Assembly (NCBI GenBank): GCA_003144015.1
Contig: QFWS01000001.1
Span: forward strand, 124,001-188,000
Length of the DNA: 64,000 bases
Source of the DNA: Flavobacteriaceae bacterium LYZ1037
Lineage (GTDB): Bacteria; Bacteroidota; Bacteroidia; Flavobacteriales; Flavobacteriaceae
Direction of reading: 5' to 3'
Positions 1 through 7,766 of the stretch are shown here, one piece after another; the stretch's first letter is position 1, and each line of letters opens with the position of its first letter. The notes beneath the pieces were generated by a model, which saw only the letters and a program-made list of their open reading frames with translations, was not told the origin of the DNA and ran no database searches. Position numbers and translations under genes: made by a program.

Positions 1-1
1 G

Positions 2-1660
2 GAAGAGGCAATCAATGCAGCTAACGAAAATTGTGATGCAGAATGTGAAATCAATGATGTTATAGAAGATTTAAAAGAGTGTAAATGGACAATTGCGGAT
101 TATAATGTAAATAATGAATATATAGGATTTGATATTTATTTTAACGAAAATAATTATTTACAAATAATTTTTGGAACTGGAGGTCTAACTGTTGGTGGAA
201 ATTGGATGGTTTCAGAATTAAATGATGATACAATAATTACTATAAGTGAGCTAACCGGCTTTAATGATTTAGAAGGGGATTGGTTAGTAGTGAATTGTAA
301 TGATGGTAGATTTGTTTTAACACAACAAGTAAATTCTGAAACGATTGAATTGGTTTTAGAGCAAGATTGTGGACAGAATCCGTTTAATTGTTTTGATGAT
401 GTTACAGTTACTACTTGTGATTTTGACAATGATGGTTTTGGCGTTTTTGAACTAGAAGCTTTAGTTTTGGGCAATATTATTTGTAACATTGATTATACCC
501 CTTCTTTCCACGAAACTCTAATGGATGCTGAAAATAATGTAAATGCTATTGCTCAGCCAAATGCATTTACAAATACCACAAATCCACAAACGATATATTT
601 AAGAATTGAAGCTGTAAATGGAAATTCTCAAGTTTTCGAAATAACATTAGTTCTTGAAGATTGTAGTGCAAATTGCTCAGAGACAGAGATCGATAATTTT
701 TTGCAAACTTGTGTATGGAATGTTGTCGATATTGACGGAAATAATGAGTTAATAATTTATGATTTTGACTTTATATCAAATTCAACAGTGGTTATAACTG
801 GTAACGGTGAAGTTATAAATGCAAATTGGTCAACTTCACAATCAGGCTCTGGTACTATCGTGGAATTCAGTAATGTTAATGGCGGCTTAATACAAATCAT
901 TACAGGAAATTGGTTGGTTGTTGAATGTGCTGAAGATCGATTAGTCTTGAATTCCATTAATGATGCCTACATCATGGTAATGGAGCAAGATTGCACAAAT
1001 AATTGTAATAATCCTGGAACGCTAACTAACGATTTAATAATCTACATGCCTTTTGGTAATGAGGTTCGAGATTTAATTGGTGGAACAGTTATTAACGATT
1101 TAAACTTAGTAGAAGATCGTTCAGGTAACGCAACTTGTGCAGTATCATTTAATGGAACTGAAAGTTTCTCAATTCCAGTTACAACTCAAAACCAATTGGT
1201 GCAAGGAGATAGTTTCTCTATAAGTCTTTGGTTTAAAATGCAAAATGATGATTTATCAAATTTAGAAATTTTCTTTAGGTCACCTGGTAATGCAACTCAA
1301 GGTTTTCAATTAGGAGTATATGATTTGAATACCCCATTGTTTTTTGATAATTTAAACACGTCTATTTGGGATAACGATTGGAATCAAGAAGTAGATGTTA
1401 GTTGGGATAATACAGATTGGCATCATTTAGTTGTAACATTAGATTCAAATAACACTGTTAGATTGTTTAGAGATGGTGTCCTTAGGAATGTTATTGAAAA
1501 CTCTAATTTTAGTGTTGGAACACAACCTGCTAATGAATATATTTTAGGTGAAGGCTTTCAAGGACATTTAGATGATTTGAGAGTTTATAAAAGAACATTG
1601 AGTACTAATGATATAAATGATTTATATAATCTTGAAGCAGATTGTTATCAATGCCTTTAA
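2..1660 (+). CDS. Secreted multidomain protein with LamG domain (5' end outside window)
   Basis: The reading frame is open from base 2, so the gene begins upstream and the first ATG at 206 is not its start. Two related modules of about 95-110 residues are visible (bases 30-380 and 660-1000). Each opens with a Cys-rich stretch, carries GDWLVVNC or GNWLVVEC, and ends near EQDC. Between them lies one module with the pattern CDFDNDGFGVFEL (about 390-660), the same type found in the giant protein at 29348. The last 220 residues resemble a laminin-G/concanavalin A-like domain, with FNGTESFSIP, FSISLWFK, WHHLVVTLD and LDDLRVYKRTLS. The domain types suggest an extracellular, probably glycan- or surface-binding role, which is inference. 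No T9SS C-terminal sorting domain follows the LamG domain. A hairpin terminator follows at 1691. Confidence 0.8.
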   Translation, partial: EEAINAANENCDAECEINDVIEDLKECKWTIADYNVNNEYIGFDIYFNENNYLQIIFGTGGLTVGGNWMVSELNDDTIITISELTGFNDLEGDWLVVNCNDGRFVLTQQVNSETIELVLEQDCGQNPFNCFDDVTVTTCDFDNDGFGVFELEALVLGNIICNIDYTPSFHETLMDAENNVNAIAQPNAFTNTTNPQTIYLRIEAVNGNSQVFEITLVLEDCSANCSETEIDNFLQTCVWNVVDIDGNNELIIYDFDFISNSTVVITGNGEVINANWSTSQSGSGTIVEFSNVNGGLIQIITGNWLVVECAEDRLVLNSINDAYIMVMEQDCTNNCNNPGTLTNDLIIYMPFGNEVRDLIGGTVINDLNLVEDRSGNATCAVSFNGTESFSIPVTTQNQLVQGDSFSISLWFKMQNDDLSNLEIFFRSPGNATQGFQLGVYDLNTPLFFDNLNTSIWDNDWNQEVDVSWDNTDWHHLVVTLDSNNTVRLFRDGVLRNVIENSNFSVGTQPANEYILGEGFQGHLDDLRVYKRTLSTNDINDLYNLEADCYQCL

Positions 1661-1690
1661 GATTTAGAATTTGGTTTTAGTTTAGGTTAG

Positions 1691-1721
1691 AAAGAGTTGC
1701 CAATAAAGGCAGCTCTTTTTT
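1691..1721 (+). terminator. Intrinsic terminator after LamG protein gene
   Basis: Stem AAAGAGTTGCC / GGCAGCTCTTT with one G-T pair and loop AATAAA, followed by six T. It sits 30 bases after the stop codon. Confidence 0.8.
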
Positions 1722-1768
1722 ATGCAATTAAAATAAGGTCATCTCTTTAATAATAACAATCAAATCCT

Positions 1769-1776
1769 TAAATTTG
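1769..1776 (+). promoter_or_regulatory. Bacteroidota -7 promoter element of ffh
   Basis: TAAATTTG matches TAnnTTTG exactly. It lies 24 bases before the ffh ATG, which leaves a leader of about 20 bases. Confidence 0.6.
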
Positions 1777-1800
1777 CATCTTTAAAATTCAAAGAAGATT

Positions 1801-3129
1801 ATGTTTAATAATTTAAGCGAAAAGTTAGATAAAGCCTTACACGTATTAAAAGGTCACGGAAGTATTACAGAAGTAAACGTTGCCGAAACCTTAAAAGAAG
1901 TTCGTAGAGCGCTTTTAGATGCCGATGTTAACTTTAAAATAGCTAAAGAATTTACCGTTCGAGTAAAAGAAAAAGCACTAGGACAAAACGTATTAACAAC
2001 CCTTCAGCCTGGACAGTTAATGGTTAAAATCGTTAAAGACGAATTAACCGAATTAATGGGAGGAGATGCCGAAGGACTTAATTTATCTGCAAATCCAAGC
2101 ATTATTTTAATGTCTGGTTTACAAGGTTCAGGTAAAACAACCTTTTCTGGAAAGCTGGCAAATTTTCTTAAAAACAAGAAAACAAAAAAACCATTATTAG
2201 TAGCTTGTGATGTGTATCGTCCTGCTGCAATAGACCAATTACATGTTGTTGGAGAACAAATTAACGTGGAGGTTTTTAGCGATAAAGGCAATACAGATCC
2301 AGTTGCCATTGCAAAAGCTGGTGTAGCACATGCCAAAGCAAATGGGTTTAACGTAGTAATTATAGATACTGCTGGTCGTTTAGCTGTAGATGAAGCTATG
2401 ATGACCGAAATTTCTAACATCCATAAAGCCATTGAACCACAGGAAACGTTATTTGTCGTGGATTCTATGACTGGGCAGGATGCTGTAAACACAGCAAAAG
2501 CCTTTAATGATGTCTTAAATTTTGATGGTGTTATTCTTACTAAATTAGATGGGGATACTCGTGGTGGTGCTGCTATTTCTATTAAATCTGTCGTTAATAA
2601 ACCGATTAAGTTTATTGGTACAGGTGAAAAAATGGAAGCGATTGATATTTTCTATCCTTCTCGTATGGCAGAAAGAATTCTTGGAATGGGAGATGTGGTA
2701 TCTCTTGTAGAAAGAGCTCAAGAGCAATACGATGAAGAAGAAGCTAGGAAAATTCAAAAGAAAATTGCTAAAAATCAATTTGGTTTTGACGATTTCTTAA
2801 AGCAGATTCAGCAAATTAAGAAAATGGGGAACATGAAAGACCTTATTGGAATGATTCCTGGGGCTGGAAAAATGATGAAAGATATTGATGTAGACGACGA
2901 TGCTTTTAAAGGTATTGAAGCCATTATCCATTCAATGACACCTTTGGAGCGTACAAATCCATCGGTTATAAATGCGAGTAGAAAAAAACGAATTGGTAAA
3001 GGTTCAGGGACTTCTGTTCAAGAAGTGAATCAATTATTAAAGCAGTTCGACCAAATGAGCAAAATGATGAAAATGATGCAAGGCGGTAAAGGAAAAGCTA
3101 TGATGCAGGCTATGAAAGGGATGAAGTAA
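1801..3129 (+). CDS. ffh: Signal recognition particle protein Ffh
   Basis: SRP54-type GTPase that binds signal sequences of nascent membrane and secreted proteins and, with the SRP RNA and FtsY, brings ribosomes to the translocon. The 442 residues show the helical N domain, then the G domain with P-loop GLQGSGKTT (about 105-113), DTAGR and TKLDGD, and finally a Met-rich M domain ending in KMMKMMQGGKGKAMMQAMKGMK-like sequence that forms the signal-peptide groove. Length is normal for the family. The start has its own TAnnTTTG promoter. No SRP RNA gene was recognised in the window. folD follows 46 bases downstream on the same strand and may be cotranscribed. Confidence 0.98.
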   Translation: MFNNLSEKLDKALHVLKGHGSITEVNVAETLKEVRRALLDADVNFKIAKEFTVRVKEKALGQNVLTTLQPGQLMVKIVKDELTELMGGDAEGLNLSANPSIILMSGLQGSGKTTFSGKLANFLKNKKTKKPLLVACDVYRPAAIDQLHVVGEQINVEVFSDKGNTDPVAIAKAGVAHAKANGFNVVIIDTAGRLAVDEAMMTEISNIHKAIEPQETLFVVDSMTGQDAVNTAKAFNDVLNFDGVILTKLDGDTRGGAAISIKSVVNKPIKFIGTGEKMEAIDIFYPSRMAERILGMGDVVSLVERAQEQYDEEEARKIQKKIAKNQFGFDDFLKQIQQIKKMGNMKDLIGMIPGAGKMMKDIDVDDDAFKGIEAIIHSMTPLERTNPSVINASRKKRIGKGSGTSVQEVNQLLKQFDQMSKMMKMMQGGKGKAMMQAMKGMK

Positions 3130-3175
3130 CGAATTCCCAATTTATATTTAATTCAAAAAATAACATAATACTAAC

Positions 3176-4051
3176 ATGACAATTCTAGACGGAAGAAAAG
3201 TAAGCAACGACATTAAAAATGAAATTGCTGAAGAAGTTAAAAAAATGAAAGCTCTAGGAGAAAAAGTACCTCATTTAGCGGCTATTATTGTTGGTAACGA
3301 TGGAGCAAGTTTAACGTATGTTGCAAGCAAAGTAAAGGCTTGCGAACGTGTAGGTTTTGAGTCCACAATGGTTAGGATGTCGAACACAACTAGTGAAATT
3401 GAATTGTTAGATAAAATTGAAGAATTGAATAAGAACCCTGAAATAGATGGTTTTATTATTCAATTACCACTTCCAAAGCAAATAGATACCCAAAAAGTAT
3501 TAATGGCAGTCGATCCTGATAAGGATGTAGATGGTTTTCATCCAATGAATTTTGGAAAAATGGCCTTAGATATGTCTACATTTATTCCAGCAACACCATT
3601 TGGTATTCTGGAATTATTAGATAGATATAACGTGGAAACCAAAGGAAAGCATACTGTAGTTATTGGTCGTTCTCATATTGTTGGGAGACCTATGAGTATC
3701 TTGATGGGAAGAAAAGGGTTTCCTGGAAATTCTACGGTAACCATTACCCATAGTCACACAAAAAACATCACACAAATAACGTCTCAAGCAGATATTATAA
3801 TTTCGGCATTGGGGGTTCCTAATTTTCTAAAAGCTGAAATGGTGAAAGACGATGTCGTTATTATCGATGTTGGAATTACACGTGTTGTTGATGAAACATC
3901 ACCTAAAGGATATGTGATTACTGGTGATGTTGATTTTGAAAACGTCAGCAAAAAAGCTAGTTTTATCACTCCTGTTCCTGGAGGTGTTGGACCAATGACA
4001 ATCGCTATGTTGCTTAAAAATACGTTATTGGCAAGGGAATTACGTCATTAA
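3176..4051 (+). CDS. folD: Bifunctional methylenetetrahydrofolate dehydrogenase / methenyltetrahydrofolate cyclohydrolase
   Basis: FolD interconverts 5,10-methylene-THF, 5,10-methenyl-THF and 10-formyl-THF in the cytoplasm and so feeds purine and formyl-Met synthesis. The 291 residues are standard length. Visible signatures are VGNDGASLTYVASKVKAC (substrate pocket, with the catalytic Lys of the YxxxK type), GFIIQLPLPKQ, DPDKDVDGFHPMN, the NADP site VVIGRSHIVGRP and the C-terminal PVPGGVGPMTIAML. It lies downstream of ffh, and its 3' end converges on the glyoxalase-like gene with a gap of only 19 bases and no clear terminator. Confidence 0.98.
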   Translation: MTILDGRKVSNDIKNEIAEEVKKMKALGEKVPHLAAIIVGNDGASLTYVASKVKACERVGFESTMVRMSNTTSEIELLDKIEELNKNPEIDGFIIQLPLPKQIDTQKVLMAVDPDKDVDGFHPMNFGKMALDMSTFIPATPFGILELLDRYNVETKGKHTVVIGRSHIVGRPMSILMGRKGFPGNSTVTITHSHTKNITQITSQADIIISALGVPNFLKAEMVKDDVVIIDVGITRVVDETSPKGYVITGDVDFENVSKKASFITPVPGGVGPMTIAMLLKNTLLARELRH

Positions 4052-4070
4052 GGAGTTGCTTTAATCAAAG

Positions 4071-4493
4071 TTATTTCGCAAACAATTGACTCATATCTTT
4101 AAAGGCTTTAAACTCTAAAGCATTTCCAGCTGGGTCCAAAAAAAACATAGTAGCTTGCTCTCCAACGAAACCTTCAAAACGGATGTAAGGTTCTATGATA
4201 AAGTCAATACCTTTTTGTTTTAAATCTACAGCAAAAGTTTGAAACGTGTCCCATGGTAAAACCACTCCATAATGTGGAATTGGAACTGCTTTTCCATCCA
4301 CCGAATTGGTTTGCGATTCCTCTTTAGATTTTGGTTTGTAATGAATAACCAATTGATGTCCGAAAAAGTTGAAATCAACCCAGTGGTCGCTACTTCTACC
4401 TTCTTCGCAATTAAGAATATCTCGATAGAAGGTTCTACAAGTGTCTAAATTATGAACAGGGATGGCAATGTGAAATGGAGAAATTGTTGTCAT
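4071..4493 (-). CDS. VOC / glyoxalase family protein
   Basis: A 140-residue single-module vicinal oxygen chelate protein. It begins [22 protein letters not shown], the classic first beta-alpha unit of glyoxalase/bleomycin-resistance folds, and ends with [15 protein letters not shown], where the Glu is the usual metal ligand. I choose the ATG at 4493, because upstream codons give a basic stretch unlike the family and overlap the preceding gene. VOC enzymes bind a divalent metal and act on many substrates, so the reaction cannot be stated. It lies 14 bases after the DUF1579-like gene and is probably cotranscribed with it. Confidence 0.85.
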   Translation of the reverse strand: MTTISPFHIAIPVHNLDTCRTFYRDILNCEEGRSSDHWVDFNFFGHQLVIHYKPKSKEESQTNSVDGKAVPIPHYGVVLPWDTFQTFAVDLKQKGIDFIIEPYIRFEGFVGEQATMFFLDPAGNALEFKAFKDMSQLFAK

Positions 4494-4507
4494 CTTTAAA
4501 TATATAA

Positions 4508-5077
4508 TTAATTTTCTTCTCTTATACAATCTATCTTCCAAGTAGGAAAAACGACAGATTCAGTTTTATCAACCCATTCGCCTACCCATTTATAACCAGC
4601 TTGACTTATATCATAAAAAGTTAATCTAAAAAAACCATCCGTTCCATTTGGAGCTTTTTGTTCTTTATAATGAACAATATTTCCATTATCCTTTTTGTTT
4701 CCTTCCCAAGTAGGTAATGCAGTAGTAGGTGTTTTTGATGAATACCAATGTACGTACCATCGGCTACTATCTGCTATATATTGACGGATGCTTCCAGAAT
4801 GTGAGCCATCAGATTTTAAGGTTTCATCTTGAACTGCCATACCGTTCAAAATGTATTTCCAAGTCCATGTCATGGATTCTGGTTCTGTCCAAGTGCCATC
4901 TTGGTTTATTCTTGTTGAGGTGCAATTGCAACGACCAATCATGGCTTCGTAATCTGTAATTTGTTTTGGTGCTTCTGGATTGGCTTGCCCGAATGGAAAT
5001 GCTTCAGATGCGTCGTAATTATACTGAGAAAACACAGTAAGTGAAACTAAAAATAGGAGGTTGGTTAAAGGTTTCAT
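4508..5077 (-). CDS. Exported DUF1579-like hypothetical protein
   Basis: A 189-residue protein with an N-terminal signal peptide ([18 protein letters not shown]). The mature part is rich in Trp and Tyr and contains ..[32 protein letters not shown].., resembling DUF1579-type lipocalin-like beta barrels often annotated as putative sugar-binding or unknown. No catalytic residues are recognised. It precedes the VOC gene by 14 bases on the same strand, so the two probably share a transcript. The family assignment rests on pattern memory only. Confidence 0.7.
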   Translation of the reverse strand: MKPLTNLLFLVSLTVFSQYNYDASEAFPFGQANPEAPKQITDYEAMIGRCNCTSTRINQDGTWTEPESMTWTWKYILNGMAVQDETLKSDGSHSGSIRQYIADSSRWYVHWYSSKTPTTALPTWEGNKKDNGNIVHYKEQKAPNGTDGFFRLTFYDISQAGYKWVGEWVDKTESVVFPTWKIDCIREEN

Positions 5078-5155
5078 AAGATAACTTTATTTTAAAGTTA
5101 CCAATCGGTTATTTAGTTTGAGTGACTTTTAATACTTTTTTAACAGAATTTGAAA

Positions 5156-5920
5156 TTAGTCTTCGTCCGTTTGAAGTTTCTTTTTTGAATGAAACACTTT
5201 ATCTGAATCTTCTAACAAATGGTTTAATTCTGAAAATTCTAATGCTGTTAATTCTCTGTATTCTCCCAAAGGAATATCTAATTTGATATTCATTATTCGA
5301 ATACGTTTCAATGTTTCAACTTCATAGGTTAAATATTCGCACATGCGACGAATTTGTCTATTCAGACCTTGAGTTAAAATAATTTTAAATTCGAAAGTGC
5401 CCAGTTTTTCAACAACACATGGTTTAGTCGTTTTTCCTAATTCTTCTAAAGGAATGCCACTAGACATTCGTTGAATAAACGTTTGTGAAATAGGTTTGTC
5501 TACCGTTACAATATATTCTTTTTCATGGTTATTACTGGCACGAAGTATCTTGTTTACAATGTCTCCATCATCAGTTAATAAAATTAACCCTTCACTTGGT
5601 TTATCTAAACGGCCAATAGGAAAAATACGTTTCGGATAATTTATAAAATCGATGATGTTGTCCTTTTCAACACGTGTGTCTGTTGTGCAGACAATCCCTA
5701 TAGGTTTATTAAAAGCTAAATAAACAAATTTCTCTTTGGTGTTTTTAATCAATTTTCCGTCAACATGTACCACATCATTTGGACCTATTTTTGTTCCCAT
5801 TTCTGGAACTTCATCATTAATCGTCACTCGTCCTGCATCAATAAGCTTGTCTGCTTCTCGACGCGAACAATAACCAACTTCACTTAAAAATTTATTGATT
5901 CGTTTTAAATTTTCTTCCAT
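5156..5920 (-). CDS. rluF: 23S rRNA pseudouridine synthase, RluF type
   Basis: Converts a uridine of 23S rRNA (U2604 in the E. coli homologue) to pseudouridine. The 254 residues start with an S4 RNA-binding domain (RINKFLSEVGYCSRREADKLI, about 5-65). The RsuA/RluB-family catalytic domain follows, with GRLDKPSEGLILLTDDG containing the catalytic Asp, and then LTQGLNRQIRRMCEYLTYEV, typical of RluF. The short tail ending in KKKLQTDED is basic then acidic. A perfect TATCTTTG lies only 4 bases upstream of the ATG, so the gene seems to have its own promoter inside the intergenic gap behind the hydrolase gene and probably a leaderless transcript. Confidence 0.92.
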   Translation of the reverse strand: MEENLKRINKFLSEVGYCSRREADKLIDAGRVTINDEVPEMGTKIGPNDVVHVDGKLIKNTKEKFVYLAFNKPIGIVCTTDTRVEKDNIIDFINYPKRIFPIGRLDKPSEGLILLTDDGDIVNKILRASNNHEKEYIVTVDKPISQTFIQRMSSGIPLEELGKTTKPCVVEKLGTFEFKIILTQGLNRQIRRMCEYLTYEVETLKRIRIMNIKLDIPLGEYRELTALEFSELNHLLEDSDKVFHSKKKLQTDED

Positions 5921-5924
5921 AATG

Positions 5925-5932
5925 CAAAGATA
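5925..5932 (-). promoter_or_regulatory. -7 promoter element of rluF, almost touching the ATG
   Basis: Reads TATCTTTG on the minus strand, an exact TAnnTTTG. A TTTG 23 bases further upstream could be the -33 element. Only 4 bases separate it from the rluF ATG, implying a leaderless or near-leaderless mRNA. Confidence 0.6.
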
Positions 5933-5938
5933 GCAACT

Positions 5939-6766
5939 TTAGTTGTCTATAAAGTCAAAAATGTAATTTGAAACTTCGTCTGAAACCAGAGAATGACCAA
6001 AACCTTCTGTAGAAACTAACTGACTGTTTTTGTATTTGGCTTTAATTTGAACCGCATCGTTATAAGGTATGATACGATCTTTTTTATCATGTATTATTAA
6101 TCCTGCTGAAGAAATATGTTCTGAAAAATTAGCTGTAGAATATGCCTTAGGGAAATCTCCAAAACGCTCTTTAATAAGCAAATTAATATGATTAGTAACG
6201 CGATTCGAATAACTCATCATATTAGCATAACGGTTTATAACATCTGCATATTCTGAAGGTGCACCAAGCAAAATCATTTTTAGTACATGTTCTTTTTGAT
6301 ACTTAGATTGAAATAAAACTGACGCCATACCACCAACCGAATGGCCAATAATAATTTTAGGCTCAAAGCGTTCTGAAGCTACTTTAATAAATTCAGCATA
6401 CAGAATGGCGTTAAATCTATTGCTTCCAGAACGACCGTGAGCAGGAGCATCTATGGCAACAATACCAAACCCTCTTTTTCTTAAATGAGTAATTAAATCT
6501 TGCCATCTAGCCGAATTGCTTTCCCAACCATGAGCTAATAATATGGTTTCTTTTTTCCCAAGCCATCTATAAGTCATAAACGGCGTATCGTTGAATTTTA
6601 ATTCTTCTCTAAAGGCAGTGTCTAAAAAATCTGATTGTTTCTCATTAACTTTTCCTTTAAAGGGTTTCGAAAATAAAAACAAAGCGATTCTGCCAGCTAA
6701 TCTTGGAGAAAACAAGCTAATCAGGTTTATTAAAAGGCCAATTATTTTTTGCAGCAAGGTCATCAT
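5939..6766 (-). CDS. Alpha/beta hydrolase
   Basis: A 275-residue serine hydrolase of unknown substrate. The N-terminal hydrophobic segment (LLQKIIGLLINLISLFSP) may anchor it to the membrane. The core shows the oxyanion region LAHGWESNSARW, IDAPAHGRS, the nucleophile elbow GHSVGG (Ser nucleophile), an Asp near HDKKDRIIPYND and a His in TEGFGHSLV, which together complete the triad. The start overlaps the stop of the cupin gene by 4 bases (ATGA), so the two are translationally coupled. Rv-type lipase or BioH-like annotation would be guesswork. Confidence 0.88.
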   Translation of the reverse strand: MMTLLQKIIGLLINLISLFSPRLAGRIALFLFSKPFKGKVNEKQSDFLDTAFREELKFNDTPFMTYRWLGKKETILLAHGWESNSARWQDLITHLRKRGFGIVAIDAPAHGRSGSNRFNAILYAEFIKVASERFEPKIIIGHSVGGMASVLFQSKYQKEHVLKMILLGAPSEYADVINRYANMMSYSNRVTNHINLLIKERFGDFPKAYSTANFSEHISSAGLIIHDKKDRIIPYNDAVQIKAKYKNSQLVSTEGFGHSLVSDEVSNYIFDFIDN

Positions 6767-7137
6767 AAACCTTCTCTATTTACTAAATCCATTGAAAAAG
6801 CAGGTAAACATATGGCAAGATAGGTACAAGGTTCAGTAAACGGATTTGAATATTGTACTCTTGTGTTTTTTTCTATTTTGATAGATTGACCTGCTTCCAA
6901 AATAATTTCTTCACCATCAATAATAAATTGTTTTTTTCCCTTTATGATGAACGTGTATTCGTCGAATTCTGGAGTTTGATACGGTTCACTCCAACCAGCA
7001 GGAGCTATCATATGTGCTATGCTAATATTGGAATCCTTGTTTGTGGCATTCCCAAAATGTTCGGTTATTATTTTACCATCTGACGTAGGAACAACAAGAG
7101 GGTTGTTTTGAACGGTGTATTTTTTATTTTTTTGCAT
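6763..7137 (-). CDS. Small cupin-domain protein
   Basis: A 124-residue single-domain cupin. Visible features are HMIAPAGWSEPYQTPEFDEYTFIIKGK, corresponding to cupin motif 1 with Glu and Tyr rather than the usual His-rich set, and the beta strands GEEIILEAGQSIKIEKNTRVQYSNP for motif 2. The standard HxH metal ligands are not obvious, so metal binding is uncertain. It overlaps the downstream alpha/beta hydrolase gene by 4 bases and lies 28 bases after the lipoprotein gene, within a minus-strand run that starts at the HerA-like gene. Confidence 0.8.
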   Translation of the reverse strand: MQKNKKYTVQNNPLVVPTSDGKIITEHFGNATNKDSNISIAHMIAPAGWSEPYQTPEFDEYTFIIKGKKQFIIDGEEIILEAGQSIKIEKNTRVQYSNPFTEPCTYLAICLPAFSMDLVNREGL

Positions 7138-7165
7138 TTTTTAATTGCTTATTACGGTTGTATGC

Positions 7166-7720
7166 TTAATTCCAGCCAATCATGAAATATTTAATTTTAG
7201 CTTTTTCAGGTATTTGAATGGCCTCAATTTTCGCATTCATATCGAATTGTAATTCCGCAGGCAGCTCGCTTTTAGCAATGGTAAAAAAGGCATTGATTTC
7301 GTTTACAAAAACTACGACATTTTTTAAGGTATTTTGAATGCTAGAAATCTTATAATTGTTTTTTATATCTCCAAAAGTACTTTTTGTATTTAGACCTTTG
7401 TCTGTTTTAAATCTAGAATCCAATATTTTAATAGTTTCTATAGTTGAAGTTGGATCTTGAATTTTACTAGGTGTTAACGTAAGTAACTTGTTGCCTGATT
7501 TATCAAAAACATCAATATCTGTTCGATTAAAAGTAAATTCATTGTCTAGAAGTCTTTCCACAACAGAGTCGTTTACAAAAACAGCTTTTAAGTCTTTTAC
7601 CTGGGTTGAATCTGTTAGCAATCCAATATTTTGTTTGCTAATTTGGAAGGGATTTTGTTCTTTTTTACAACCAACAAATAAAAGGGTTGCAAGGGCTAAG
7701 CTGAAAATAGTTTTTTTCAT
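7166..7720 (-). CDS. Putative lipoprotein of unknown function
   Basis: A 184-residue protein with a type II signal peptide (MKKTIFSLALATLLFVGCKKEQ; lipobox LFVGC, Cys at 18). It is predicted to be anchored in the inner or outer membrane after Lgt and Lsp processing. The mature part has no motif I recognise; it alternates short charged beta-like segments (DSTQVKDLKAVFVNDSVVERLL) and resembles many flavobacterial conserved hypotheticals. It lies between the HerA-like and cupin genes with gaps of 46 and 28 bases. Confidence 0.75.
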   Translation of the reverse strand: MKKTIFSLALATLLFVGCKKEQNPFQISKQNIGLLTDSTQVKDLKAVFVNDSVVERLLDNEFTFNRTDIDVFDKSGNKLLTLTPSKIQDPTSTIETIKILDSRFKTDKGLNTKSTFGDIKNNYKISSIQNTLKNVVVFVNEINAFFTIAKSELPAELQFDMNAKIEAIQIPEKAKIKYFMIGWN

Positions 7721-7766
7721 ATAAATTAAGGGTAAATATTAAATTATTTTAAAGTTAAGTAAGATT

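Noticed and set aside
2004-2492. Long minus-strand frame (162 codons) opposite ffh
   Set aside because: It lies wholly within the ffh coding frame on the other strand, has no promoter element or family match, and is Ser/Thr/Ile-rich as expected for an antisense shadow.
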